In this document: positions 1-5,670 of the stretch, piece by piece
Layout of the letters: every line of letters begins with the position of its first letter
Numbering within the stretch: position 1 is the stretch's first letter
Source: Caldiserica bacterium UBA4770
GTDB taxonomy: Bacteria > Caldisericota > Caldisericia > Caldisericales > Caldisericaceae
Reading direction: 5' to 3'
Length of the DNA: 36,378 nt
NCBI GenBank assembly: GCA_002403335.1
Contig: DHHO01000004.1
Span: forward strand, 1 to 36,378
The notes under the pieces: generated by a model
The model's database searches: none
What the model saw: the letters and a program-made list of their open reading frames with translations, nothing else
What the model was told of the DNA's origin: nothing
Program-made: the position numbers and the translations under genes

Positions 1-29
1 CAGGTGTTATTACAAAGGTAATTGAATAA
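1..29 (+). CDS. tuf: Elongation factor Tu, C-terminal end (partial)
   Basis: Only the last codons are inside the window. They read (x)GVITKVIE followed by TAA, which matches the conserved EF-Tu C-terminus (usually GxGVVTxIIE). The position directly upstream of rpmG, tRNA-Trp, secE and nusG is the standard bacterial place for a tuf copy. The identification rests on eight residues plus synteny. Confidence 0.72.
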
Positions 30-38
30 GGTGAAAAG

Positions 39-191
39 ATGAGGGACATAGTACTGCTCGAATGTAGTGTATGTAAGAGAAGAAATTACTCTACTACTGT
101 TAATAAGAAAACAAATAAGGATAAATTGCAGATTAACAAGTACTGTAAGTTCTGCAGGAAGCATACGCTTCATAAGGAGGTAAAAGCATAG
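39..191 (+). CDS. rpmG: 50S ribosomal protein L33
   Basis: A 50-residue protein starting MRDIVLLECSVCKRRNY and ending in KHTLHKEVKA, the full length of bacterial L33 in the large ribosomal subunit. It is the zinc-ribbon form: one CxxC near residues 9-12 (CSVC) and a second near 36-39 (CKFC). An AAGGTGA ribosome binding site lies just before the ATG. It starts 10 nt after the tuf stop. The last two bases of its stop codon (190-191) are also the first two bases of the tRNA-Trp acceptor stem, so tRNA maturation would cut the rpmG stop codon. Confidence 0.96.
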   Translation: MRDIVLLECSVCKRRNYSTTVNKKTNKDKLQINKYCKFCRKHTLHKEVKA

Positions 192-265
192 GCTCGTAGC
201 TCAATTGGTAGAGCATCGGTCTCCAAAACCGAGGGTTGGGGGTTCGATTCCTCCCGGGCCTGCCA
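190..265 (+). tRNA. trnW: tRNA-Trp (anticodon CCA)
   Basis: A complete cloverleaf can be drawn. The acceptor stem is AGGCTCG/CGGGCCT with one G-U pair. The D stem is GCTC/GAGC, the anticodon stem TCGGT/ACCGA with loop CTCCAAA (anticodon CCA), and the T stem GGGGG/CCTCC around TTCGATT. The 3' CCA (263-265) is encoded. It overlaps the rpmG stop codon by two bases and ends five bases before the secE start. A tRNA-Trp between rpmG and secE is a known bacterial arrangement; overlap with the stop codon is unusually tight. Confidence 0.97.
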
Positions 266-270
266 CGACT

Positions 271-510
271 ATGAAAGAGAAAGTGATAAAACCAAAAAGC
301 GAAAAGAGAGCAAGGCCTGGAAGAATTTCCAGGATGAGGGACTTCTTTAAGGGTGTGTGGTTAGAGCTAACCAAGAAAGTTAAATGGCCTACACGTCATG
401 AGATGGTTCAATATACAATTATTGTTATTTTGTTTGTTGCATTCTGGGCGGCTTATGTTGGACTCTGGGATTTTATATTTGCAAAAGGGGTAGAGTTTAT
501 TATTAAATAA
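271..510 (+). CDS. secE: Preprotein translocase subunit SecE
   Basis: A 79-residue protein: a basic N-terminal tail, then the SecE signature FFKGVWLELTKKVKWPTRHEM at about residues 25-45 (amphipathic surface helix), then one membrane segment (about 49-67). SecE clamps the two halves of SecY in the Sec channel. Single-TM length is normal for bacteria outside the Enterobacteria. An in-frame reading upstream to 205 runs through tRNA-Trp and is rejected. The ATG at 271 has no visible Shine-Dalgarno sequence and lies five bases after the tRNA CCA. The ATG at 334 is an alternative that would give a shorter SecE. nusG follows after 4 nt. Confidence 0.93.
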   Translation: MKEKVIKPKSEKRARPGRISRMRDFFKGVWLELTKKVKWPTRHEMVQYTIIVILFVAFWAAYVGLWDFIFAKGVEFIIK

Positions 511-514
511 TTTT

Positions 515-1060
515 ATGGAAGAGATTAAGGAAACAAAAGAGCCTAAGTGGTATCTTATTCATACTTATTCTGGCTCTGAGAAGAAGGTACTTACAGAACT
601 TGAAGAGAGACGGAAGGGGTTGGGTCTTGAGGATCGAATCCTGAAAGTTTTCCTTCCAGTAGACCATTACAGTGTCGTTGAGAGAGGAAAGAGGAAGATA
701 AAGGCAGTAAAAGTTTTCCCTGGTTATATACTTGTTTATATGGTTATGGACGATGAAACATGGTATGTTGTAAGAAATACGCCTGGTGTTCTGGGTTTTG
801 TTAGTAGTGGTACAAAGCCAACTCCTCTGACAAAAGAAGAGGTCGAAAAAATTCTTGACCGAATTAGCGAGGAAGAAGCGAAAGAGAAGCTCAATTTTAG
901 TGTTGGTAACAAGGTAAGGGTACTGGAAGGTCCTTTCAAGAATATGGAAGGAACTGTGGACTCAATTGATGTGGAGAAGGGCACGGCAAAAGTAATTTTG
1001 AAGATGTTTGGTAGAGAGATGCCAGTAGAGATTCAAGGCGAATTTATTCAGAAGATCTAA
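515..1060 (+). CDS. nusG: Transcription termination/antitermination protein NusG
   Basis: A 181-residue protein of normal NusG length. The NGN domain (about 10-120) begins with KWYLIHTYSGSEKKV and contains FPGYILVYMVMDDETWYVVRNTPGVLGFV. The KOW domain (about 128-181) contains GNKVRVLEGPFKNMEGTV. NusG binds RNA polymerase through NGN and links it to Rho or to ribosomal protein S10 through KOW. The gene is in the usual secE-nusG-rplK order, with 4 nt before it and 12 nt after it. Confidence 0.97.
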   Translation: MEEIKETKEPKWYLIHTYSGSEKKVLTELEERRKGLGLEDRILKVFLPVDHYSVVERGKRKIKAVKVFPGYILVYMVMDDETWYVVRNTPGVLGFVSSGTKPTPLTKEEVEKILDRISEEEAKEKLNFSVGNKVRVLEGPFKNMEGTVDSIDVEKGTAKVILKMFGREMPVEIQGEFIQKI

Positions 1061-1072
1061 GAGGTGAGTGTT

Positions 1073-1510
1073 ATGGCAAAAAAGACGAAAAAAATTATTG
1101 GTATTGTAAAGTTACAGATTGAAGGAGGTAAGGCAACACCTGCACCTCCTGTGGGACCTGCTCTAGGGCAGAAGGGTATTAATATAATGGATTTCTGCAA
1201 AAGATTTAATGCAGCCACAGCCGGGCAGGAAGGCTTTATTGTACCTGTCGTTATTACAGTTTATGAGGATAGGAGTTTTGATTTTATAACAAAAACTCCA
1301 CCTGCTTCTTCTTTAATTAAGCGGTTGTTGAAAGTCGATGCTGGTTCACCTGAGCCAAATAAGAAAAAAATAGGCACTTTGAAACGTTCGCAGTTAGCTG
1401 AAATTGCAAAGATGAAGATGAAAGATCTTAACACGACGGATCTTGATAAAGCAGTAAAAATTATAGAAGGCACTGCAATAAATATGGGTGTCACAATTAT
1501 TGAAGGGTAG
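1073..1510 (+). CDS. rplK: 50S ribosomal protein L11
   Basis: A 145-residue protein starting MAKKTKKIIGIVKLQIEGGKATPAPPVGPALG, the classic L11 N-terminal domain with its proline-rich loop. The C-terminal rRNA-binding domain covers the second half. L11 forms the GTPase-associated centre with 23S rRNA and L10/L12. The in-frame GTG at 1064 lies inside the GAGGTGAG ribosome binding site (1061-1068), so the ATG at 1073 is chosen. Confidence 0.96.
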   Translation: MAKKTKKIIGIVKLQIEGGKATPAPPVGPALGQKGINIMDFCKRFNAATAGQEGFIVPVVITVYEDRSFDFITKTPPASSLIKRLLKVDAGSPEPNKKKIGTLKRSQLAEIAKMKMKDLNTTDLDKAVKIIEGTAINMGVTIIEG

Positions 1511-1547
1511 CTTTTAGTGGGAGACTAAAAGTCGTAACCACAGGAGG
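1511..1547 (+). promoter_or_regulatory. Probable L1-binding mRNA element before rplA
   Basis: Two mutually exclusive folds are visible. Fold 1 mimics the L1 site of 23S rRNA: GTGG (1517-1520) pairs with CCAC (1538-1541). Inside it an asymmetric loop (GA against GTAA) separates an inner stem GACT/AGTC (1523-1526/1530-1533) with an AAA loop. The fold ends two bases before the GGAGG ribosome binding site of rplA. Fold 2 is a perfect 8-bp hairpin, CTTTTAGT (1511-1518) with ACTAAAAG (1524-1531). L1 autoregulation through rRNA mimicry is known in bacteria. Assigning this site to L1 is inference from shape and place. Confidence 0.6.
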
Positions 1548-1556
1548 AAATAAAAT

Positions 1557-2252
1557 ATGGGAAGTGGAAAAAGGTACATTGCATTAAAGGAGAAGGTTGA
1601 GCCAAAGATTTATTCTATTGATGAGGCAATTGGGAAAATCCTCGAGATGAAAAGCGCGAAGTTCGATGAAACTGTTGAGGCAACTTTTGTATTGAATGTC
1701 GATCCAAAACAAGCAGACCAGAATGTGAGGGGCGTGATTACACTTCCCCATGGAACTGGTAAATCTGTAAAGGTGCTTGTTTTTGCTGGTGCTGATAAGG
1801 TACAGGAAGCAAGAGACGCAGGTGCAGATTATGTAGGTGGGGAGGATCTTGTAAACAAGATCGAGAAAGAAGGTTTCCTCGATTTTGATGTTGCAATTGC
1901 CACCCCTGATATGATGCGTGTTATAGGTAGAATTGCGAGAATTCTTGGACCAAGAAAGCTTATGCCAAGTCCTAAAGCGGGGACGGTAACTGATAACATT
2001 GCTGGAGCCGTAAAGGAGTTTAAAGCAGGGAAGATTGAGTATAGAGTCGATAAAACAGGTGTTATCCATACAGTTGTTGGAAAAGCATCTTTTACAAAAG
2101 AACAGTTGAAAGAGAACTTCTTTGCATTAAGCAGTTCAATTGTTAAATCAAGACCTGCTTCAGTAAAAGGGCAGTATATAAAGAAGGTATTTTTATCTTT
2201 GACGATGTCTCCTTCTGTAAGAGTGAATGTTCAGGAGATTTTAAAAGCGTAA
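1557..2252 (+). CDS. rplA: 50S ribosomal protein L1
   Basis: A 231-residue, full-length bacterial L1. Diagnostic segments include FDETVEATFVLNVDPKQADQ near the start, RIARILGPRKLMPSPKAGTVT (about 122-142) and a C-terminal half that rebuilds domain I. L1 forms the ribosomal stalk that moves E-site tRNA and commonly represses its own operon. AGGAGGAAA precedes the ATG. The upstream gap carries a structure resembling an L1 site. Confidence 0.97.
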   Translation: MGSGKRYIALKEKVEPKIYSIDEAIGKILEMKSAKFDETVEATFVLNVDPKQADQNVRGVITLPHGTGKSVKVLVFAGADKVQEARDAGADYVGGEDLVNKIEKEGFLDFDVAIATPDMMRVIGRIARILGPRKLMPSPKAGTVTDNIAGAVKEFKAGKIEYRVDKTGVIHTVVGKASFTKEQLKENFFALSSSIVKSRPASVKGQYIKKVFLSLTMSPSVRVNVQEILKA

Positions 2253-2330
2253 AAAATTAACCGTAGAAAGTTGGTGAGGTTAACCTCTTAAAGTATGCCA
2301 GCCGAGGTATTACAGAATAGTTTTCTCTAA
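2253..2330 (+). promoter_or_regulatory. Ribosomal protein L10 leader
   Basis: The rplA-rplJ gap carries hallmarks of the L10(L12)4-binding leader: CCGTAG at 2261-2266, a GAGG-TTAA-CCTC hairpin (2276-2287), a CTTAAAG segment and CCAGCCGAGGT around 2298-2308. In many bacteria the L10/L12 complex binds this leader and represses rplJL. Here it runs straight into an intrinsic terminator, so transcription attenuation is the likely mode. Confidence 0.8.
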
Positions 2331-2332
2331 GA

Positions 2333-2360
2333 CCCGGTTTGCATACCGGGGTTTTTGTTT
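2333..2360 (+). terminator. Intrinsic attenuator before rplJ
   Basis: CCCGGT (2333-2338) pairs with ACCGGG (2345-2350) around a six-base TTGCAT loop, followed by GTTTTTGTTT. This is a good Rho-independent terminator inside the operon, 12 nt before the rplJ start. It follows the L10 leader, which fits attenuation of rplJ and rplL by excess L10/L12. Confidence 0.82.
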
Positions 2361-2371
2361 AAGGAGGAATT

Positions 2372-2917
2372 ATGAACAGAGAAGAAAAAAGAAAAGTTAT
2401 TGAAGAAATTAAATCTAATTTACAAAAGATTGACAAGACAAATCTTTTATTTCTGGATTTTAAAAGTATTAAGGGCACTGAAATTGCTGAATTAAGGAAA
2501 TCTTTTAAGGAAGAGGGAATATTCTATAAGGTCATTAAGACAGATTTTTTAAGAATAGCTTCTCAGGAAACAGGGGTGAAAGTTGGTGAAAATATTTTTA
2601 AGGGACCTCTTGCGATTGCAATAAAAAGTGGCGACCCGTCTCTATTTGCAAAAAGGTTTGTAACTCTTAAGACTTCTGAGGATAAACCCCTCTTTGAAGT
2701 AAGGGGTGGATTTATTGAGGGAAAGTGGTATCAAGGAGAAGAAATAATCAGGATTTCTGAGCTTCCTTCAAAAGGAGTTCTTATATCTCAATTACTTTAT
2801 CTTATTAAGTCTCCTCTTTCGAGGCTTGTTACAGTACTTAAGAAACCAGAGGCTGATTTTGTTGGCGTTCTTAATCAGATTGGTAGTAAAAAAGAGCAAT
2901 TTGCTCAAAATGTATAA
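2372..2917 (+). CDS. rplJ: 50S ribosomal protein L10
   Basis: A 181-residue L10. The N-terminal globular part carries the L10 pattern (NREEKRKVIEEIKSNLQK, then LLFLDFKSIKGTEIAELRKSFKEEG). The C-terminal helix (about 155-181) is where L7/L12 dimers dock. L10 anchors the L12 stalk to the L11/23S GTPase centre. AAGGAGGAATT precedes the ATG. rplL follows after 13 nt. Confidence 0.95.
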   Translation: MNREEKRKVIEEIKSNLQKIDKTNLLFLDFKSIKGTEIAELRKSFKEEGIFYKVIKTDFLRIASQETGVKVGENIFKGPLAIAIKSGDPSLFAKRFVTLKTSEDKPLFEVRGGFIEGKWYQGEEIIRISELPSKGVLISQLLYLIKSPLSRLVTVLKKPEADFVGVLNQIGSKKEQFAQNV

Positions 2918-2930
2918 TCAGGAGGATAAA

Positions 2931-3317
2931 ATGACAAAAGAAGAAATTATCGAAGCAATCGAAAAAATGAATGTATTGGAGCTTTCAGAGCTTGTAAAGG
3001 AGCTTGAGGAAAAGTTTGGAGTTTCTGCAATGGCTCCAGTTGCAGCCGTTGGGGTGGCAGCCTCAGCTCAGCCTGCTGCTCCTGCAGAAGAAAAAACAGA
3101 GTTTGATGTTACTTTAACTGGTTTTGATCCTGCAAAGAAAATTAATGTTATCAAGGTCGTGAGAGAAGCTTTACAATTGGGGCTCAAGGAATCTAAGGAT
3201 CTTGTAGAGGCGTCTGAAAAGGAACCGCAGCATATAAAAGAAGGTTTACCAAAGAAAGATGCTGATGAATTAAAGAAAAAACTTGAGGAAGCAGGAGCTA
3301 AAGTAGAGTTACAGTAG
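2931..3317 (+). CDS. rplL: 50S ribosomal protein L7/L12
   Basis: A 128-residue protein starting MTKEEIIEAIEKMNVLELSELVKELEEKFGV (N-terminal dimerisation domain), then an Ala/Pro-rich hinge (about 38-56), then the factor-binding domain with KTEFDVTLTGFDPAKKINVIKVVRE and LGLKESKDLVE. It recruits translational GTPases. The start is fixed by CAGGAGGATAAA upstream; an earlier in-frame start at 2826 lies inside rplJ and is rejected. It is the last gene of the block. Confidence 0.97.
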   Translation: MTKEEIIEAIEKMNVLELSELVKELEEKFGVSAMAPVAAVGVAASAQPAAPAEEKTEFDVTLTGFDPAKKINVIKVVREALQLGLKESKDLVEASEKEPQHIKEGLPKKDADELKKKLEEAGAKVELQ

Positions 3318-3333
3318 TGAAAAGGTTTCTTTG

Positions 3334-3363
3334 AAAAGGAGCAGGTAAGCCTGCCCCTTTTCA
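3334..3363. terminator. Bidirectional intrinsic terminator
   Basis: GAAAAGGAGCAGG (3334-3346) pairs with CCTGCCCCTTTTC (3351-3363) around a TAAG loop, giving 13 positions with one mismatch. The A-rich and T-rich arms supply U-tracts in both directions. It lies between the convergent ends of rplL (+) and the Nif3-like gene (-), so it can serve both. Confidence 0.85.
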
Positions 3364-3364
3364 T

Positions 3365-4456
3365 TTACACTATTTTAAATACGGGTTTTTGGACCTTGCT
3401 TTGATAGAGTAAGTTCTTTTTAATCCCTGCTTCTATTAGCTTTTTGTAAATTGATTGTGGAAAAAACTTTTCTGTCTCAAAGTGGTCGATATCTATCAAA
3501 TTAATTCCCTTTTCCTTTGCTTTTAAAGCCTGGTGGTAATTTGTATCGCCTGTTATAAATACATCCACAGTATTGCTTGAAAGGTTTTCAATTAAACTTG
3601 ATCCACTTCCTGTGCAGAGTGCAACCTTTCTTATTATTTTATTATTTGTCTTTACAATGCGAATATATTTTGTGTTTAAAGCCTTCTTTACGTATAATGC
3701 AAATTCATTGATGTTACCCTGTAAATCTATGCTTCCAATCAATCCCACTCCTTCCTCATTCAAATAATTTATCTCGAAGATATCTATTGCCGGCTCTTCG
3801 TAGGGATGGACCTTTTTTAATGCATAGAGGGCTTTTTGGAGGAACCTCTCGGAAATGACAGTTTCGATTTTCACCTCCTCCACATTTGCTCTTTCATTTA
3901 TCTTACCTATAAATGGATTTGAACCTTCTTGAGGCTTGAATGTTCCTGTACCTTTTGAGGTGAAGGAGGTTTCACTGTAATTACCAATTCTTCCTGCACC
4001 ATTTTCAAAAAGAGCATTCTTTACTTTTTCTTCGAAACTTTGGGGTACATACGTTACTAATTTGAAAACCTTTTCCTTGCTTCTTATAATAGGTTCAGAT
4101 TTTTTTATTCTAAGCAGCTTCCCAACATAGTCATTTAGACCATCCTTTGAAAGATCATAGTTTGTATGTGCGGATAGGACGTTAACTCCATTCACAATAG
4201 CAGTATAGAGCGAGCAGTTTTTTGTTCTGGTTATACTTGAAATCGGCTTGAATATTGGGGGATGATGGGTTATTATAAGGTTTGCCCTTCTTTCGATTGA
4301 TTCCTCTACTACTTCCTGTGAGAGATCTAATGAGATGAGAATTTTGTTTATTTCTGAATCTTCGTCTCCAAACTGAAGTCCAGAATTATCGTACTCTTCC
4401 TGAAGAAAGAATGGTGCAAAGCTATCTATTGTTTTTATTATCTTATCAAGCTTCAT
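3365..4456 (-). CDS. Nif3-like dinuclear metal-centre protein
   Basis: A 363-residue member of the NIF3/YbgI/YqfO family. It starts MKLDKIIKTIDSFAPFFLQEEYDNSGLQFGD, has the metal-binding THHPPIF motif (His64, His65) and a SAHTNYD segment near residue 97. The C-terminal half has GDTNYHQALKAKEKGINLIDIDHFETE. The length indicates the long YqfO form with a PII/CutA-like insert in the middle (about 130-240). These proteins form toroidal hexamers with two metals per subunit; the substrate is not settled. It overlaps the upstream membrane protein gene by 11 nt, so the two are probably translated together. Confidence 0.88.
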   Translation of the reverse strand: MKLDKIIKTIDSFAPFFLQEEYDNSGLQFGDEDSEINKILISLDLSQEVVEESIERRANLIITHHPPIFKPISSITRTKNCSLYTAIVNGVNVLSAHTNYDLSKDGLNDYVGKLLRIKKSEPIIRSKEKVFKLVTYVPQSFEEKVKNALFENGAGRIGNYSETSFTSKGTGTFKPQEGSNPFIGKINERANVEEVKIETVISERFLQKALYALKKVHPYEEPAIDIFEINYLNEEGVGLIGSIDLQGNINEFALYVKKALNTKYIRIVKTNNKIIRKVALCTGSGSSLIENLSSNTVDVFITGDTNYHQALKAKEKGINLIDIDHFETEKFFPQSIYKKLIEAGIKKNLLYQSKVQKPVFKIV

Positions 4457-5000
4457 CTTCTTTGCTTGTAGGATAGCTTCTTTTTACATGCATCCAGCTA
4501 AATAGCCATACACCTACCCCTATTAGAAAATTAATTATGCTATTAAGAATTGTGTTCAGATTTTTGGTAATAAATGGCACTGTTATTGCATTTTCAGGTG
4601 TGGAAGCAGGATATTCTACCCAGAAAAAGCCACTCAAAAGAGAAGCAAATGCAAATGAGGAAATCATGATACCTATAAAGGAGAGTGAATAGAAAAATAT
4701 TGATTCCCCGAAATTCATGTTCGTTGACGGCTGGGGTTTTTCCTCCATTTTCTGATTCTCTTTTTCTCTTCTTGCGAGTCTCCAGTGGTAGAAGAAAATT
4801 AAAAGGCCCGAAATGATGAAGGCGACGCTTCTTGCTATACTCTGAATGTTATATGGTTCGTTTTCCTGTCCATACTGAGGTATTACGATATTTATCAGGG
4901 CATTTGAAGCCGAGATAACCCCGAAAATAATCATAAGAACCCCTGCAATACTTGTCAGGTATAGGAATAAGTTTTTTACAATTTCAGTTTTATCTTTCAT
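4446..5000 (-). CDS. Four-TM membrane protein of unknown function
   Basis: A 184-residue protein with four predicted membrane segments (about 12-32, 55-72, 92-117 and 148-168). A charged loop lies after TM2 (HWRLARREKENQKMEEK), and there is a short acidic tail. The layout is reminiscent of DUF5671-type membrane proteins, but I cannot confirm this. The reading frame stays open into tRNA-Arg, so that longer start is rejected. The ATG at 5000 has AAGGGAG just upstream. It lies between tRNA-Arg and the Nif3-like gene, overlapping the latter. Confidence 0.7.
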   Translation of the reverse strand: MKDKTEIVKNLFLYLTSIAGVLMIIFGVISASNALINIVIPQYGQENEPYNIQSIARSVAFIISGLLIFFYHWRLARREKENQKMEEKPQPSTNMNFGESIFFYSLSFIGIMISSFAFASLLSGFFWVEYPASTPENAITVPFITKNLNTILNSIINFLIGVGVWLFSWMHVKRSYPTSKEDEA

Positions 5001-5024
5001 TTTTTCTCCCTTCATTTTTTTCTC

Positions 5025-5101
5025 TGGCGCGCCCAGCAGGACTTGAACCTGCAACCTACGGTTCCGTAGACCGTTGCTCTATCCAGTTAAGCTATGGGCG
5101 C
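5025..5101 (-). tRNA. trnR: tRNA-Arg (anticodon ACG)
   Basis: On the minus strand the acceptor stem is GCGCCCA/TGGGCGC, the D stem GCTT/GAGC, the anticodon stem ACGGT/ACCGT with loop CTACGGA (anticodon ACG, read as ICG after deamination), and the T stem GCAGG/CCTGC around TTCAAGT. The 3' CCA is encoded (5025-5027 on the plus strand as TGG). It sits between the HIT gene and the membrane-protein gene on the same strand, so it is probably cut from a longer transcript. Confidence 0.96.
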
Positions 5102-5142
5102 TTCTTTAACCTTTTTTAATTCTAAGTCGTTTTAGTATTTTG

Positions 5143-5634
5143 TCAATAGTTGCCTTGCTTGAGGATTTCTTTCTTTATTTTTTTGAACGTATCTTCGAGG
5201 AGTTCTGGAATTACACGAGTCTCTGCGATTGGAGTCATAAAATTTGTATCACTGTTCCATCGGGGCAGTATATGAAAGTGGAGGTGCTCCTCCCCTGCCC
5301 CTGCAGCTTGCCCCACATTGGCTCCAATATTGAACCCTTGAGGCTTGTATACCATATTAAGAATTTGAGTCATCTGTGAAATGGCTTCCATAACTTCTTG
5401 CCTTTCTTCACTATTCATTTCGAATGGAAATTTTATATGTCTTATCGGGCATACCATAAGGTGTCCATTATTATAAGGATATCTATTCATGATGACAATT
5501 GTTAGCGTTTTTCTCAAAAGAACAAGGTTTTTCTCGTCCTCACTACTTCTAATAATGTCACAGATAAAGCAGTTCTCATCTTTTTTGTGTGCATTAATGT
5601 ATGTAGTTCTCCAGGGTGCCCATAAAATTTTCAT
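5143..5634 (-). CDS. HIT family hydrolase/phosphorylase (Ap4A type)
   Basis: A 163-residue histidine-triad protein. It starts MKILWAPWRTTYI, has a zinc-ribbon half motif CFIC (22-25), MNRYPYNNGHLMVCPIRH (about 49-66), and the catalytic triad HLHFH (His117, His119, His121) followed by ILPRW. The N-terminal WAPWR and the CxxC are typical of the bacterial Ap4A hydrolase/phosphorylase branch of HIT proteins, which act on dinucleoside polyphosphates; the exact substrate cannot be read. It lies 36 nt downstream of the DnaQ-DinG-like gene and upstream of tRNA-Arg. Confidence 0.9.
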   Translation of the reverse strand: MKILWAPWRTTYINAHKKDENCFICDIIRSSEDEKNLVLLRKTLTIVIMNRYPYNNGHLMVCPIRHIKFPFEMNSEERQEVMEAISQMTQILNMVYKPQGFNIGANVGQAAGAGEEHLHFHILPRWNSDTNFMTPIAETRVIPELLEDTFKKIKKEILKQGNY

Positions 5635-5670
5635 TATTAAATTATATTCATGTATTTTAGTATTTTAAAA

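Noticed and set aside
205..270. In-frame extension of secE upstream to 205
   Set aside because: It would be translated from the body of tRNA-Trp; the SecE signature is complete from 271.
1584..2069. 161-codon open frame opposite rplA
   Set aside because: A shadow frame of rplA with no ribosome binding site and no recognisable domain.
2826..2930. In-frame extension of rplL upstream to 2826
   Set aside because: It lies inside rplJ in another frame; the ATG at 2931 has a strong ribosome binding site and the normal L7/L12 N-terminus.
5001..5054. Longer start for the four-TM protein inside tRNA-Arg
   Set aside because: The codons would come from the tRNA gene; ATG 5000 has AAGGGAG upstream.
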